Below, in pieces: positions 27,792-36,261 of a stretch of DNA of 64,000 bases (the stretch's first letter is position 1; each line of letters starts with the position of its first letter). The translations under genes and the position numbers were made by a program. Under the pieces are notes generated by a model that searched no databases, was not told the origin of the DNA, and saw only the letters and a list, made by a program, of their open reading frames with translations. This stretch comes from CAMDPA01 sp964574325 (GTDB taxonomy: Bacteria; Pseudomonadota; Alphaproteobacteria; Rhizobiales; Hyphomicrobiaceae), in contig CAZNMY010000015.1 in assembly GCA_964574325.1 (NCBI GenBank), positions 1 to 64,000 on the forward strand, written 5' to 3'.

Positions 27792-30700
27792 GTGACTACA
27801 GCCGAATCAGCACACACGTCAGAATCCAAAGCGCCGGAAGCCGAGAGGCTGCGCGTGTTCGTCTCCTATGCCCGCGCCGATGCCAGCGATTTCGCCGAGT
27901 ACATGGTGGCAGCCCTGCAGGCCGCCGGGTTCGACGCCTATCTCGACCGCCACGACATCGCAAAGGCCGAGGACTGGGAGAAGCGGCTGCGCGAGCTCAT
28001 CGCGAAATCCGACACTGTGGTCTTCATCATCTCGCCGGCCTCGATCAAATCGACGCGCTGCGACTGGGAAGTGAAGCGCACCATCGAACTCGGCAAGCGG
28101 CTGATCCCCGTGCAGTGGATCAAGGTGCCGGAAGCCGACGTGCCCGTCGAGCTCAAGAGCCGCAACTACACGATCTTCGAGTCGGGCGCGCCGTTCGGTG
28201 TCCCCATGGCGGAGCTGACCGATACGCTACGGCAGGATCTCGGTTGGTTGCGCCAGCGCACACACCTGGGTGAAGAAGCGGAGCGCTGGCAGGCGCGCGG
28301 ACGCGATGCCGATCTGCTGTTGCGCGGCGCGGCGCTCACGGAGGCGCGCGACTGGGTCAAGCGACGCAAATCAGATGCACCGGAAGTCTCGCCGTTGCTG
28401 ACGGCCTTCATCGGCGCCAGTGAAGAGGCCCTGGCAGCACGCCAAACTAAGGAAAGCAAAGATCTCGACGAGCGCAGGAAGCTGGTCGACAAGGCGGAGG
28501 TCGCGCAGAAGTCGCGCGCCCGCGCCGTGCGATGGATCGGCGCGCTCGTCGTCGCGATGCTAGGTGTCACGGTCTGGCTGTCCACCAAGACCGCGGATCG
28601 GGAGGCGCGCCTGCTGCTCAGCAAGGCTCAGGAAGCCTTGAAGAATGGCCAGTACGAGCGTGCCATGCAGTATTCCCTGGCGAGCTTGCCGCCGAGCGGT
28701 GCGCTGTTGGCGAGCGCGCCGCCCGATTCCGAAGTTGAACTGGCGCGCGCCGCCTATCGCAGCCGCCTGATCACGCGGCTCGGCGGTGAGGACGCCGTGT
28801 TCGAGGTCGCGACATTCAGTCCAGACGGCAAAAAGATCCTGACGCGGACGAAGGGCGACACCGAAGCAGTGCTGTGGAACGCGGAGACCGGCGAACGACT
28901 TCGCAAACTGAGCGGGCATACCGCGGAAATCAAGTACGCCGCGTTTGTCGGCGACACGAACATCGTCCGGACGCGCGGCGACGACAATACCGTTCGGATC
29001 TGGGATGCGCTCACCGGCGTGGAAAAGGCGCGCATCGGCACCGGCGAGACGCTGATCGGTTTCTTCACGAGTCGGGACGGCGGCCGGCTTGCAAGCTGGG
29101 CCGAGGGCCAGCCACTGATTATATGGGACTTGGTTGCGCAGCGGCAGATTGTAAAGATCGACCAGAAGCGCGTTCCCAAAGGAACCTACTTCTTCAGCCC
29201 GGATGGCAACAGAGTGGTGACGTCTACGCCTGTCAAAGAAAACCTCGTGTCGATCCAATTGTGGAACGCCAACACCGCCGAACCGATCGGCCCGGCATCG
29301 GATTTCAAATACCCCTCGGTCGTTTTCAATGCCGTCGGCGATCGGCTACGAATCAGCGGGGACAGAGCCGGTGGGAGGGCCAATCTGTTGTTGAACGCGA
29401 CCGACGGTTCGCCGCTGGCCGACATAAATCGGTATCTGACCAGTAACTTCAGTCAGGACGGTTCACGGCTAATCGTTTATGGCGGGGCAAACGCAGTCGT
29501 GCGGGTGTGGGATGCGCGTACGGGCCAGCCGACTGTTCATCTCAAGGGGCACACGGGAAGAGTTCAAAGCTCGATTTCCAATAAAGATGGAAACCGCATT
29601 GTCACGCTTGGCTCGGACCGGACGGCCCGCCTGTGGGATGCGATGAGCGGAGAGCAGATCGGCCCGTCGCTTAGCCTCGAGCCCGAGATGCATACCGTGC
29701 GTTTCGACCCGCAAGAGCGGTTCGTTGTGGTGTCAGGCGCCGGCAGGAGCGTGCAGATCTGGCAGCCTGGAACGGAGTTGTCGCGACGGATCGATACTAT
29801 CCGGGAGGGGCCAAGCCTTTCGTTCAGCAAGGACGGGAAGAAACTGACCACCAGCAAACAGCATGACGAGTTCGTGGCGGTTTGGGATATCGAAACGGGA
29901 GCGCCACTTGCCGGCCTGTTTTCACCGGGCAATCCGGCCGTCTCGCTCAGCGCTGATGGGCGGCGAATATTGACCCGGGACGACGTAAGCCGAGCTGTGC
30001 GCCTTTGGCAAATTGATACTCCGCAAAGGCGCTGGCAGGAATTGGGGCAGGAGCCGGACTATCGAATTGGTTTCACCAATGCCAACTCGTTTGTTTTGAC
30101 CACCGGCGAGGACCAATTGCTGCGGGTCTGGAACGTTGTAGAACACCGCGAGGTCGCCAGCCTGCCTGGGACGGCCAATTCGTCATTTCTTGCCATGAAT
30201 TCCGCAGGGACGCGCATTGCCACGAGTGCCAAAGAGGGAATAACGGTTTGGGATGTCGCGATGGCGAAGCCAATCGCGCAACTTGGTTCGCCAGCCAGCG
30301 GTTGGTATTCTGGCGCCAGCTTTGACAGTGACGGCGCTAGGTTGCTGCTCAATCGAGTTAACGATGATAGCGGCAGTGTCGGCACCGCCACCACACTCTC
30401 GTTCTGGGACGTAAGGGCCAAGTTGCTGATCTGGGAGAAAAGAATCGAAGAAATCGTGAATAGTGCGACGCTAAACGCCTCGGGTGACCGCATTGCCTAC
30501 GCCTCGAAAGACAAATCGATCGTTGTTCTCAATGGATCCGGCGAGGTTGTAGCAAGATCAACTGTCTTGCCGGTAGCATCCGCTACGCGGCTGCTGTTCA
30601 ACGGCGATGACAGCCGCCTTCTATGGTCGGGTAGCCACAACGAGGCAATTCTGTTCGATATTGCGACGCTAGAAGTCGTGACGAAGTATCTGGCCGGGCC

Positions 30701-31292
30701 GCCGAGAGCGTTTGCGCGGGCCTCATTCAGCCGCGACGATAACATGGTGCTGACGTCCACCGATGACGACCGGATGGTCCGGATCTGGGCGACTTCGAGC
30801 GGAAAACAGATCGGGAAGGACATGAAGCACGAGTCGGACATTCAGGACGCGAGCCTGAGCACCGACGGCAGGAGCGTTGTTACCGCGCTACGCAATGGCA
30901 ATTTGCTCGTCTGGGACGTGGCGACGGGGAAAACGGTCGTCTCGATCGACGGCGCCCACACGACCAAGGACCAGCGCCTTGATACATTTTATGCCGCATT
31001 CAACCACGACGCCACGGAGGTCTTCTCGATCGCCGCTGACAAGGCGATCCGGGTCTGGGACATAAAGGTGGCGATGATGCGCGGCGCGTCATTGCGCTCG
31101 TGGGTGTGCGGCGTCGCGCTGAAGGGCACCCAGAAGTTCTCCGACACCGAAATGAAGGACCCGATCATCCGCGGCGACGAAAATCTGCGCAATCCCTGCG
31201 ACCGCCATGGTATGGGTTCATGGGAGTACTGGAAGCGCCTGCCGAGGGGCTTGAGCAGGTTGATCCTTGGCATCGCGACGGCGAAGCAGTGA
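27792..31292 (+). CDS. TIR domain - transmembrane - WD40 propeller protein
   Basis: This protein of about 1166 residues begins with a TIR_2 domain (about 21-131): LRVFVSYARADASDF (box 1), AYLDRHDIAKAEDWEKRLRE, VVFIISPASIKSTRCDWE and KRLIPVQW. Glu93 in C-D-W-E is at the usual place of the NADase catalytic glutamate. A linker helix region and one transmembrane helix (about 246-264, RWIGALVVAMLGVTVWLS) follow; then about twelve or more degenerate WD40 blades fill the rest (repeated RIWD/RLWD/VWDV endings). The last 60 residues form a module with VCGVALKGTQKFSDTEMKDPII and NPCDRHGMGSWEYWKR. I prefer GTG 27792; a TTG at 27720 adds 24 residues. Role is unknown; signalling or defence by NAD cleavage is inference. 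It has no obvious operon partner. Confidence 0.82.
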   Translation: MTTAESAHTSESKAPEAERLRVFVSYARADASDFAEYMVAALQAAGFDAYLDRHDIAKAEDWEKRLRELIAKSDTVVFIISPASIKSTRCDWEVKRTIELGKRLIPVQWIKVPEADVPVELKSRNYTIFESGAPFGVPMAELTDTLRQDLGWLRQRTHLGEEAERWQARGRDADLLLRGAALTEARDWVKRRKSDAPEVSPLLTAFIGASEEALAARQTKESKDLDERRKLVDKAEVAQKSRARAVRWIGALVVAMLGVTVWLSTKTADREARLLLSKAQEALKNGQYERAMQYSLASLPPSGALLASAPPDSEVELARAAYRSRLITRLGGEDAVFEVATFSPDGKKILTRTKGDTEAVLWNAETGERLRKLSGHTAEIKYAAFVGDTNIVRTRGDDNTVRIWDALTGVEKARIGTGETLIGFFTSRDGGRLASWAEGQPLIIWDLVAQRQIVKIDQKRVPKGTYFFSPDGNRVVTSTPVKENLVSIQLWNANTAEPIGPASDFKYPSVVFNAVGDRLRISGDRAGGRANLLLNATDGSPLADINRYLTSNFSQDGSRLIVYGGANAVVRVWDARTGQPTVHLKGHTGRVQSSISNKDGNRIVTLGSDRTARLWDAMSGEQIGPSLSLEPEMHTVRFDPQERFVVVSGAGRSVQIWQPGTELSRRIDTIREGPSLSFSKDGKKLTTSKQHDEFVAVWDIETGAPLAGLFSPGNPAVSLSADGRRILTRDDVSRAVRLWQIDTPQRRWQELGQEPDYRIGFTNANSFVLTTGEDQLLRVWNVVEHREVASLPGTANSSFLAMNSAGTRIATSAKEGITVWDVAMAKPIAQLGSPASGWYSGASFDSDGARLLLNRVNDDSGSVGTATTLSFWDVRAKLLIWEKRIEEIVNSATLNASGDRIAYASKDKSIVVLNGSGEVVARSTVLPVASATRLLFNGDDSRLLWSGSHNEAILFDIATLEVVTKYLAGPPRAFARASFSRDDNMVLTSTDDDRMVRIWATSSGKQIGKDMKHESDIQDASLSTDGRSVVTALRNGNLLVWDVATGKTVVSIDGAHTTKDQRLDTFYAAFNHDATEVFSIAADKAIRVWDIKVAMMRGASLRSWVCGVALKGTQKFSDTEMKDPIIRGDENLRNPCDRHGMGSWEYWKRLPRGLSRLILGIATAKQ

Positions 31293-31730
31293 ACGTACCG
31301 CCCGTTCACCCAAGCACCTGTCCTGGACCCTCTTTGAACTCAGCTCTGGGTCGCTTGGCCGCACATCGAGCGTAACTCGGCGAGGTGTGCACGGACGTAT
31401 CTAGCCAGTTACCTTTGCCGACACGGATGCTTGGCGGGAGCGTCGATCCTCAAGTGCATGCTTAAGCCATCGGCCAAGGATACGTGCGGCGATGGGACAC
31501 CGACCTTAAACAATTCAACTCGCCGGCTTTTCCGGTACCGGTGTAGCGGCGGCAATGTATTTACTCTTGGTCTACGAGGCCACTAGCTCACCATCTGGAA
31601 CAGGATCTCTTAAGGCTGAGCCCGTCGGACGACGACTTCGACCGGCTTGGGGTCACCTGCAGCCTTGACGATAACCGACGAGCCGCGGTCGGTCTCGTTC
31701 AGGAAGCCGACACAAATTGTCTTGCCCCAC
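31293..31730. other. 438-base region without intact gene, possible gene remnant
   Basis: No complete gene is visible between the TIR-WD40 protein and the quinone oxidoreductase. On the minus strand, 31610-31729 forms a 39-codon open stretch, with no start codon of its own, that looks coding (KTICVGFLNETDRGSS, then VIVKAAGDPKPVEVVVR, with high GC at third positions). It follows directly on the stop of the quinone oxidoreductase gene. I read it as the 3' scrap of a lost gene. The rest (31293-31600) shows no feature. Confidence 0.35.
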
Positions 31731-32813
31731 CTACGTCACCAGTACGACCGAGCCGGTGACGCGGCGGGCTTCGACGGCGGCGTGGGCGGCGGCTGCCTGC
31801 TCGAGAGGAAAGGTTGCGCCGATCTCGACTTTCAGAACGCCGTGCCCGACGAGATCGAACAGCTCGTTGTACGCGCGCTTCGCATCTTCCGGCTTGGCGA
31901 TGTGGAAGCTGAAGGCGGGGCGCGAGACTTTCAGGGATCCCTTTTTCGCAAGCAGCAGGATGTCGAGCGGCGGAGGATGGCCCGAGGCGTTGCCGTAGTT
32001 CACGAGGTGGCCGAACGGCGCCATGCAGTCGAGCGAGGCCATGAACACGTCCCGGCCGACGCCATCGAACACGGCGTCGACGCCTTCGGGGCGGATGGCG
32101 CGCACGGCTTTCACGAAGTCGGTCTCGCGGTAGAGGATCGTGTGGGCGCAGCCGTGCGCTTGGGCGACGGCGGCCTTCTCCGCGCTGCCGACGGTGCCGA
32201 TGACGGTTGCGCCGAGGTGGCTCGCCCATTGCGACAGAATGATGCCGACGCCGCTCGCGGCGGCGTGGATCAGCACCCAGTCGCCGCCTCTGGGTGTAAA
32301 GTGGCGGTTGATGACGAGCGAGGCCGTCAGTCCTTTCAGCATGAAGGCGGCGGCTTGGGCTTCCGTGATGTGCGGGGGCAACGGGATCAGGCAGGAAGCC
32401 GGCAGGTTGCGCGCCTGCGCATACGATCCGGTGTTCTCGTAGAACGGGCCGCCTGAGCCGACGTAGGCGACGCGCTGGCCGATCGCGACACCGTCGACAT
32501 CCGGTCCGATCGCTTCGACGACGCCGGCGCCCTCGTTGCCCAGGATCAAGGGGAAGGTCTTTTCGTCGGTGATATAGAAACCACCGCGGCGGACATTGAT
32601 GTCGGAGAAGTTGAGCGCGATGGCCTTGTGACGGACGCGGACCTGTCCCGATGCGGGCGGCGGGAGGTTGTGGTCTTCCCAGACGAGCACTTCGGGGCCG
32701 CCGGTGCGATGGAGGCGGATGGCTTTGCAGGTGATCGCTGGTGTCTCGGTTTCTGGTGTCCCGGTTTCTGGCGTCTCGGTTTCTGGGGCCTGTGGTTCTG
32801 GCGCGGTCGTCAC
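31731..32813 (-). CDS. Zinc-independent quinone oxidoreductase (MDR superfamily, QOR type)
   Basis: This 360-residue medium-chain dehydrogenase/reductase reduces quinones or enals with NADPH in the cytoplasm. Family blocks are ALNFSDINVRRGGFY, the GNEGAGVVEAIG segment, LIHAAASGVGIILSQWA (nucleotide-binding) and DAVFDGVG. Structural zinc cysteines are absent, as usual for QOR. The N-terminus holds a 15-base, in-frame triplet repeat encoding Pro-Glu-Thr runs before the domain begins (ITCKAIRLHR). I start at GTG 32813, which lies behind GGAG; a GTG 13 codons upstream is the alternative. Confidence 0.88.
   Translation of the reverse strand: MTTAPEPQAPETETPETGTPETETPAITCKAIRLHRTGGPEVLVWEDHNLPPPASGQVRVRHKAIALNFSDINVRRGGFYITDEKTFPLILGNEGAGVVEAIGPDVDGVAIGQRVAYVGSGGPFYENTGSYAQARNLPASCLIPLPPHITEAQAAAFMLKGLTASLVINRHFTPRGGDWVLIHAAASGVGIILSQWASHLGATVIGTVGSAEKAAVAQAHGCAHTILYRETDFVKAVRAIRPEGVDAVFDGVGRDVFMASLDCMAPFGHLVNYGNASGHPPPLDILLLAKKGSLKVSRPAFSFHIAKPEDAKRAYNELFDLVGHGVLKVEIGATFPLEQAAAAHAAVEARRVTGSVVLVT
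32744..32788. repeat. Three tandem 15-base units inside the quinone oxidoreductase gene
   Basis: Three copies of TCTCGGTTTCTGGTG (with one or two changes each) encode an in-frame Pro-Glu-Thr repeat at the N-terminus of the reductase. The unit length is a multiple of three, so copy-number change would lengthen or shorten the disordered leader without breaking the frame. Confidence 0.85.
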
Positions 32814-32947
32814 GAAACTGTACTCCGTGTGGGCTGATCTAAGTCGGTGCACTGTGGTGCGGGTGCGCTATCGTTCGGTGGGAAATCGGACGCAGATTGA
32901 GGTGCGTGCTGCATTCGTGCAGCCGCCGCGAGGGACAGCGTGAACCA

Positions 32948-34204
32948 ATGAGCAAATCGGGTCCACAGGCTTATGCACCGGGAAGTGCCGCTACGGCGTC
33001 GACACCGGCACTGGCGCGTACTCTGTCGCTGCCGATGCTGGTTCTGTACGGGCTCGGCGTCACGGTCGGAGCCGGCATCTACGTCCTGATCGGGGCAGCT
33101 GGTGCGCGGGCCGGGCCACACGCGCCGATCGCGTTTCTGCTGGCGGCGGTGATCATGGGATTGTCGGCGGCGAGTTTCGCCGAATTCGCGACGCGACTGC
33201 CGGTGAGTGCCGGCGAGGCAATCTATGTCGAGACGGGGTTCGCCTCGCGGCGGCTCGGGTTCGTCGCGGGATTGATGGTGATCGCGGCGGCGCTGATCTC
33301 GTCGGCTGCCATCGCGCACGGGGCGGCCGGCTATATCGGGGAGTTCGTGAAGCTGCCCGGCGTGGTGCTCGCGGTCGCTGTGATCCTGCTCAGCGCACTG
33401 GTGGCGGCGTGGGGAATCTCGGAGGCGGTGTGGGTCGCCGCGATCATGACGGTGGTCGAACTCGGCGGTCTGCTCGTCATCATCGTCGTGGGGTTGTGGC
33501 AGGATCCCGGGATGCTCTCGCGGGCACCGGAAGCGTTCGTTGGACTGGGGTCTGCGAGTGCGTGGCCCGGGATACTCGGCGCGACGATGCTGGCATTCTT
33601 CGCGTTCATCGGGTTCGAGGCGATGGTCAATGTGGCGGAGGAGGTCGAGGAGCCGACGCGCACGCTGCCGATCGCGATCGCGATCACGCTGGTGACGGCG
33701 ACCGTGCTCTACATCCTCGTCGTGTGGGTGGCGAGCCACGCCGTCACGCGCGCGGAGCTTGCGGCGGCCAGCGCGCCGTTGAGCCTCGTGTTCCAGCGGG
33801 TGACGGGTGCGTCGCCGACGCTGATCAGCCTGATCGCGATCCTGGCCACGGTGAACGGCGTGATCGTGCAGACCGTAATGGCGTCGCGCGTGCTCTACGG
33901 GATGGCGAAGCAGGGCACCTTGCCGCCGGTGCTCGGCGCCGTCCATCCGGTTACGCATACGCCGCTCAATGCGACCGCGACGGCGGCGGTGCTGACGACG
34001 ATCGCGGCGGTTGCAGCACCGCTCGAAGCGCTGGCCGACTTGACGACGCAGGCGATGCTGGTGGTGTTCGCGCTCGTCAATCTGGCGCTGCTGGCGATGA
34101 AAATGCGCGGGGAGACGCACACCGGCGGGCTGGTGGTGCCGATGTGGGTGCCGGCGGCCGGCGCTGTCTCGTGTCTCGGCCTTTTGGTGGCCAGTCTCGT
34201 TTAG
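32948..34204 (+). CDS. APC family amino-acid permease
   Basis: This 418-residue inner-membrane transporter has about eleven or twelve hydrophobic segments. The first helix carries the unwound-helix motif GVTVGAGIYVLIGAAG typical of APC carriers, and later helices contain FFAFIGFEAMVNVAEEVEEPTRTLP, the signature segment of YhdG-like amino-acid permeases. The substrate is unknown. I start at ATG 32948 (MSKSGPQ); a frame extension of 17 codons upstream is not conserved-looking. It is divergent from the quinone oxidoreductase gene with about 135 bases between. Confidence 0.9.
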   Translation: MSKSGPQAYAPGSAATASTPALARTLSLPMLVLYGLGVTVGAGIYVLIGAAGARAGPHAPIAFLLAAVIMGLSAASFAEFATRLPVSAGEAIYVETGFASRRLGFVAGLMVIAAALISSAAIAHGAAGYIGEFVKLPGVVLAVAVILLSALVAAWGISEAVWVAAIMTVVELGGLLVIIVVGLWQDPGMLSRAPEAFVGLGSASAWPGILGATMLAFFAFIGFEAMVNVAEEVEEPTRTLPIAIAITLVTATVLYILVVWVASHAVTRAELAAASAPLSLVFQRVTGASPTLISLIAILATVNGVIVQTVMASRVLYGMAKQGTLPPVLGAVHPVTHTPLNATATAAVLTTIAAVAAPLEALADLTTQAMLVVFALVNLALLAMKMRGETHTGGLVVPMWVPAAGAVSCLGLLVASLV

Positions 34205-34249
34205 TCCAGTCTGGTTTCGTGAGGGGCGGACGACCGCTCGCGACGGGGA

Positions 34250-34462
34250 TCAGGCCGAGTCGTCATCGTCGTCGGAGGGCCGGCCGGGGCGAGGATGTTT
34301 CAGTGCCGGAATGAAGAACAGAGCGATGACGAACGGTGGCAGCAGGAAGCTCCAGCCCATCCAGTAGGAGACATCGCGATTCTTGATCGCGGCGACGATG
34401 CCGGCCAGGAGCGAGGCTGCGATCGCCGTCAGTCCCCAGATCACGATGTACTTCACGGCCAT
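34250..34462 (-). CDS. Small two-helix membrane protein, unknown
   Basis: This 70-residue protein starts at MAVKYIVIWG and has two hydrophobic helices (VIWGLTAIAASLLAGIVAAI and MGWSFLLPPFVIALFFI) joined by a short KNRDVSYW loop, then a charged tail ending in five aspartates. I recognise no family. The gene overlaps neither neighbour and lies convergent to the permease and upstream of nadC on the same strand. Confidence 0.6.
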   Translation of the reverse strand: MAVKYIVIWGLTAIAASLLAGIVAAIKNRDVSYWMGWSFLLPPFVIALFFIPALKHPRPGRPSDDDDDSA

Positions 34463-34626
34463 GGTGCGGCTCTTATGTTCCTTCAGAGGAATTCGCCGTG
34501 AATCTCTGCGCAAACTGCGGCGAAAACAAGCACGGGCCGCGGACTGAGTGAACATCGAGTTCCACGCGGCGGCACGACGAGATCAAAGTATCATTGTGGC
34601 GGCAACCTGAAGGCGAATCCGCGCCG

Positions 34627-35502
34627 TCATCTGCCGATCTCGAAATCGAGGCCGATGTCGAGGACGGCGGCGGAGTGGGTGAGGGAGCCCGAGGAAATCA
34701 GGTCGACGCCGGCTTCCGCGATGGCGCGGGCACTTTCGAGCTTCACGCCGCCGGAGGCTTCCGTGATGACCTTGCCGGCGCACATTCCGACGGCTTGCCG
34801 CATCTGGTCGGGCGTCATGTTGTCGAGCAGCACCGCATCGATCCTGTAGTTCAGGGCTTCCTTCAGCTGATCGAGCGTGTCGACCTCGACCTGGACCTTG
34901 ACGAGATGGCCGACGCGAGACTTCACGGCGGTGATGGCCGCTCCGATGCCGCCGGCGACGACGATGTGGTTGTCCTTGATCAGGACGGCGTCGAACAGGC
35001 CGACACGATGGTTCATGCCGCCACCGCAGCGCACGGCGTACTTCTCGAAGGCGCGCAGGTTCGGCGTGGTCTTGCGGGTGTCGATGATCTGCGCCTTGGT
35101 GCCGGCAACGGCATCGACGAACTGGCGCGTCAGCGTGGCGATACCGCTCATGCGGCCGACGAAGTTGAGCGCGACGCGTTCGGCCGACAGAAGCGCGCGG
35201 GCGTTGCCCTTCACCCGGGCGAGCGGCGACTTCCCCGGTGCGTTGGTGCCATCGGGGTGGACGATCTCGAACACGACGTTCGGGTCGAGTGCGCGAAATG
35301 CGGCTTCGGCGACCTTCAGCCCCGAGACGACGCCGGGCTTTCGGGTGGCGAACAGGCCGACCGCCTTCACGTCGGGGCCGATCACGGAATTGGTGGTGAC
35401 GTCGCCGGCGAGTCCGAGGTCTTCCGCAAGCGCCGCCCGCACGGCCGGCTCGATGATGATGGAGGCAAGCTCGAGATCGAATTTGCGGGCGTCGGTCATC
35501 AT
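34627..35502 (-). CDS. nadC: Nicotinate-nucleotide pyrophosphorylase (carboxylating)
   Basis: This 291-residue quinolinate phosphoribosyltransferase converts quinolinate and PRPP to nicotinate mononucleotide in de novo NAD synthesis. The signatures are all present: EDLGLAGDVTT near the N-terminus, ERVALNFVGRMSGIATLT, the active-site stretch DTRKTTPNLRAFEKYAVRCGGG with HR and KDNH further on, and ISSGSLTHSA at the C-terminus. The usual partners nadA and nadB are not adjacent. There are two ATG codons in a row at the start; the second (35499) has the better spacing to AGGAG. Confidence 0.95.
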   Translation of the reverse strand: MMTDARKFDLELASIIIEPAVRAALAEDLGLAGDVTTNSVIGPDVKAVGLFATRKPGVVSGLKVAEAAFRALDPNVVFEIVHPDGTNAPGKSPLARVKGNARALLSAERVALNFVGRMSGIATLTRQFVDAVAGTKAQIIDTRKTTPNLRAFEKYAVRCGGGMNHRVGLFDAVLIKDNHIVVAGGIGAAITAVKSRVGHLVKVQVEVDTLDQLKEALNYRIDAVLLDNMTPDQMRQAVGMCAGKVITEASGGVKLESARAIAEAGVDLISSGSLTHSAAVLDIGLDFEIGR

Positions 35503-35613
35503 GGGCTCCTGGGGCGCCGGGCATCGTCTAAGCGGGCATCGCAGCTATGGTGGAGCAGTTTATGCGGAGTTCGCGATGCCGGGCAATGGATGAGGGGTAG
35601 TGATAGAAGTGGA

Positions 35614-36222
35614 TCAGTAGGGACGATGGATCAGCAGGCGGGCACGGATGGTCAGGGCTGCCCGCCGCCAGTGGAAGAAGCGGGGAACCTGGCGGCAGTA
35701 GCTGGTATAGCTCTCGCCGTACACCTCGCGCAGCCAGGGCTCCTCGGCGAGCACCATCAGTCCGTAGGCGGTGACCATGGCGGCGCAGAGCAGGTAGGCC
35801 GGGCCGCTGTCGGCCGCCACCGCGAGGCTGCAGTAGACCAGCATCAGCATGGCGTTCTGCGGATTGCGGCTCCAGCGGTAGATGCCGCGGGCAACGAGGC
35901 CGTCCTGGGCGCAATAGCTGTTGTCGCGGCCGAGCACGCGGAACGCATAGACGAAGGCGAAAAGAGATCCGGCGAGGACGGCCAGGGCCGCCACGCGGAC
36001 GGCGAACGGCAGGCCGAGGAAGCTCGCGGTGCCGTCCGAGATCGCGGTGGCGAAGCAGAGCACGTTGAGGCCGCGGAACGACGGCCAGAACAGATAGCTC
36101 TGCCAGGTGCCGGGGGCCGGCGGCGGCCAGATCTGCAAGCGGGGGAACCTCAAGGTCGACAGCAGCGCGGAGACGAGAATCACCGCCATCGTGACGCCGA
36201 GCGTGAAGAGCACTGCCGTCAT
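35614..36222 (-). CDS. Isoprenylcysteine carboxyl methyltransferase-like membrane protein
   Basis: This 202-residue protein has about five transmembrane segments and the C-terminal ICMT/PEMT methyl-donor motif: GIYRWSRNPQNAML, and EEPWLREVYGESYTSYCRQVPRFF. The N-terminal half contains LQIWPPPAPGTWQSYLFWP. Bacterial homologues are called isoprenylcysteine methyltransferase family proteins and their substrates (lipids, phenols, small thiols) are mostly unknown. It sits between rnd and nadC on the same strand, with 39 bases to rnd, and may be cotranscribed with rnd. Confidence 0.82.
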   Translation of the reverse strand: MTAVLFTLGVTMAVILVSALLSTLRFPRLQIWPPPAPGTWQSYLFWPSFRGLNVLCFATAISDGTASFLGLPFAVRVAALAVLAGSLFAFVYAFRVLGRDNSYCAQDGLVARGIYRWSRNPQNAMLMLVYCSLAVAADSGPAYLLCAAMVTAYGLMVLAEEPWLREVYGESYTSYCRQVPRFFHWRRAALTIRARLLIHRPY

Positions 36223-36261
36223 GCCGGTCCCTCGGTCCTCATTCTCAGTTCTTGGACTTGC

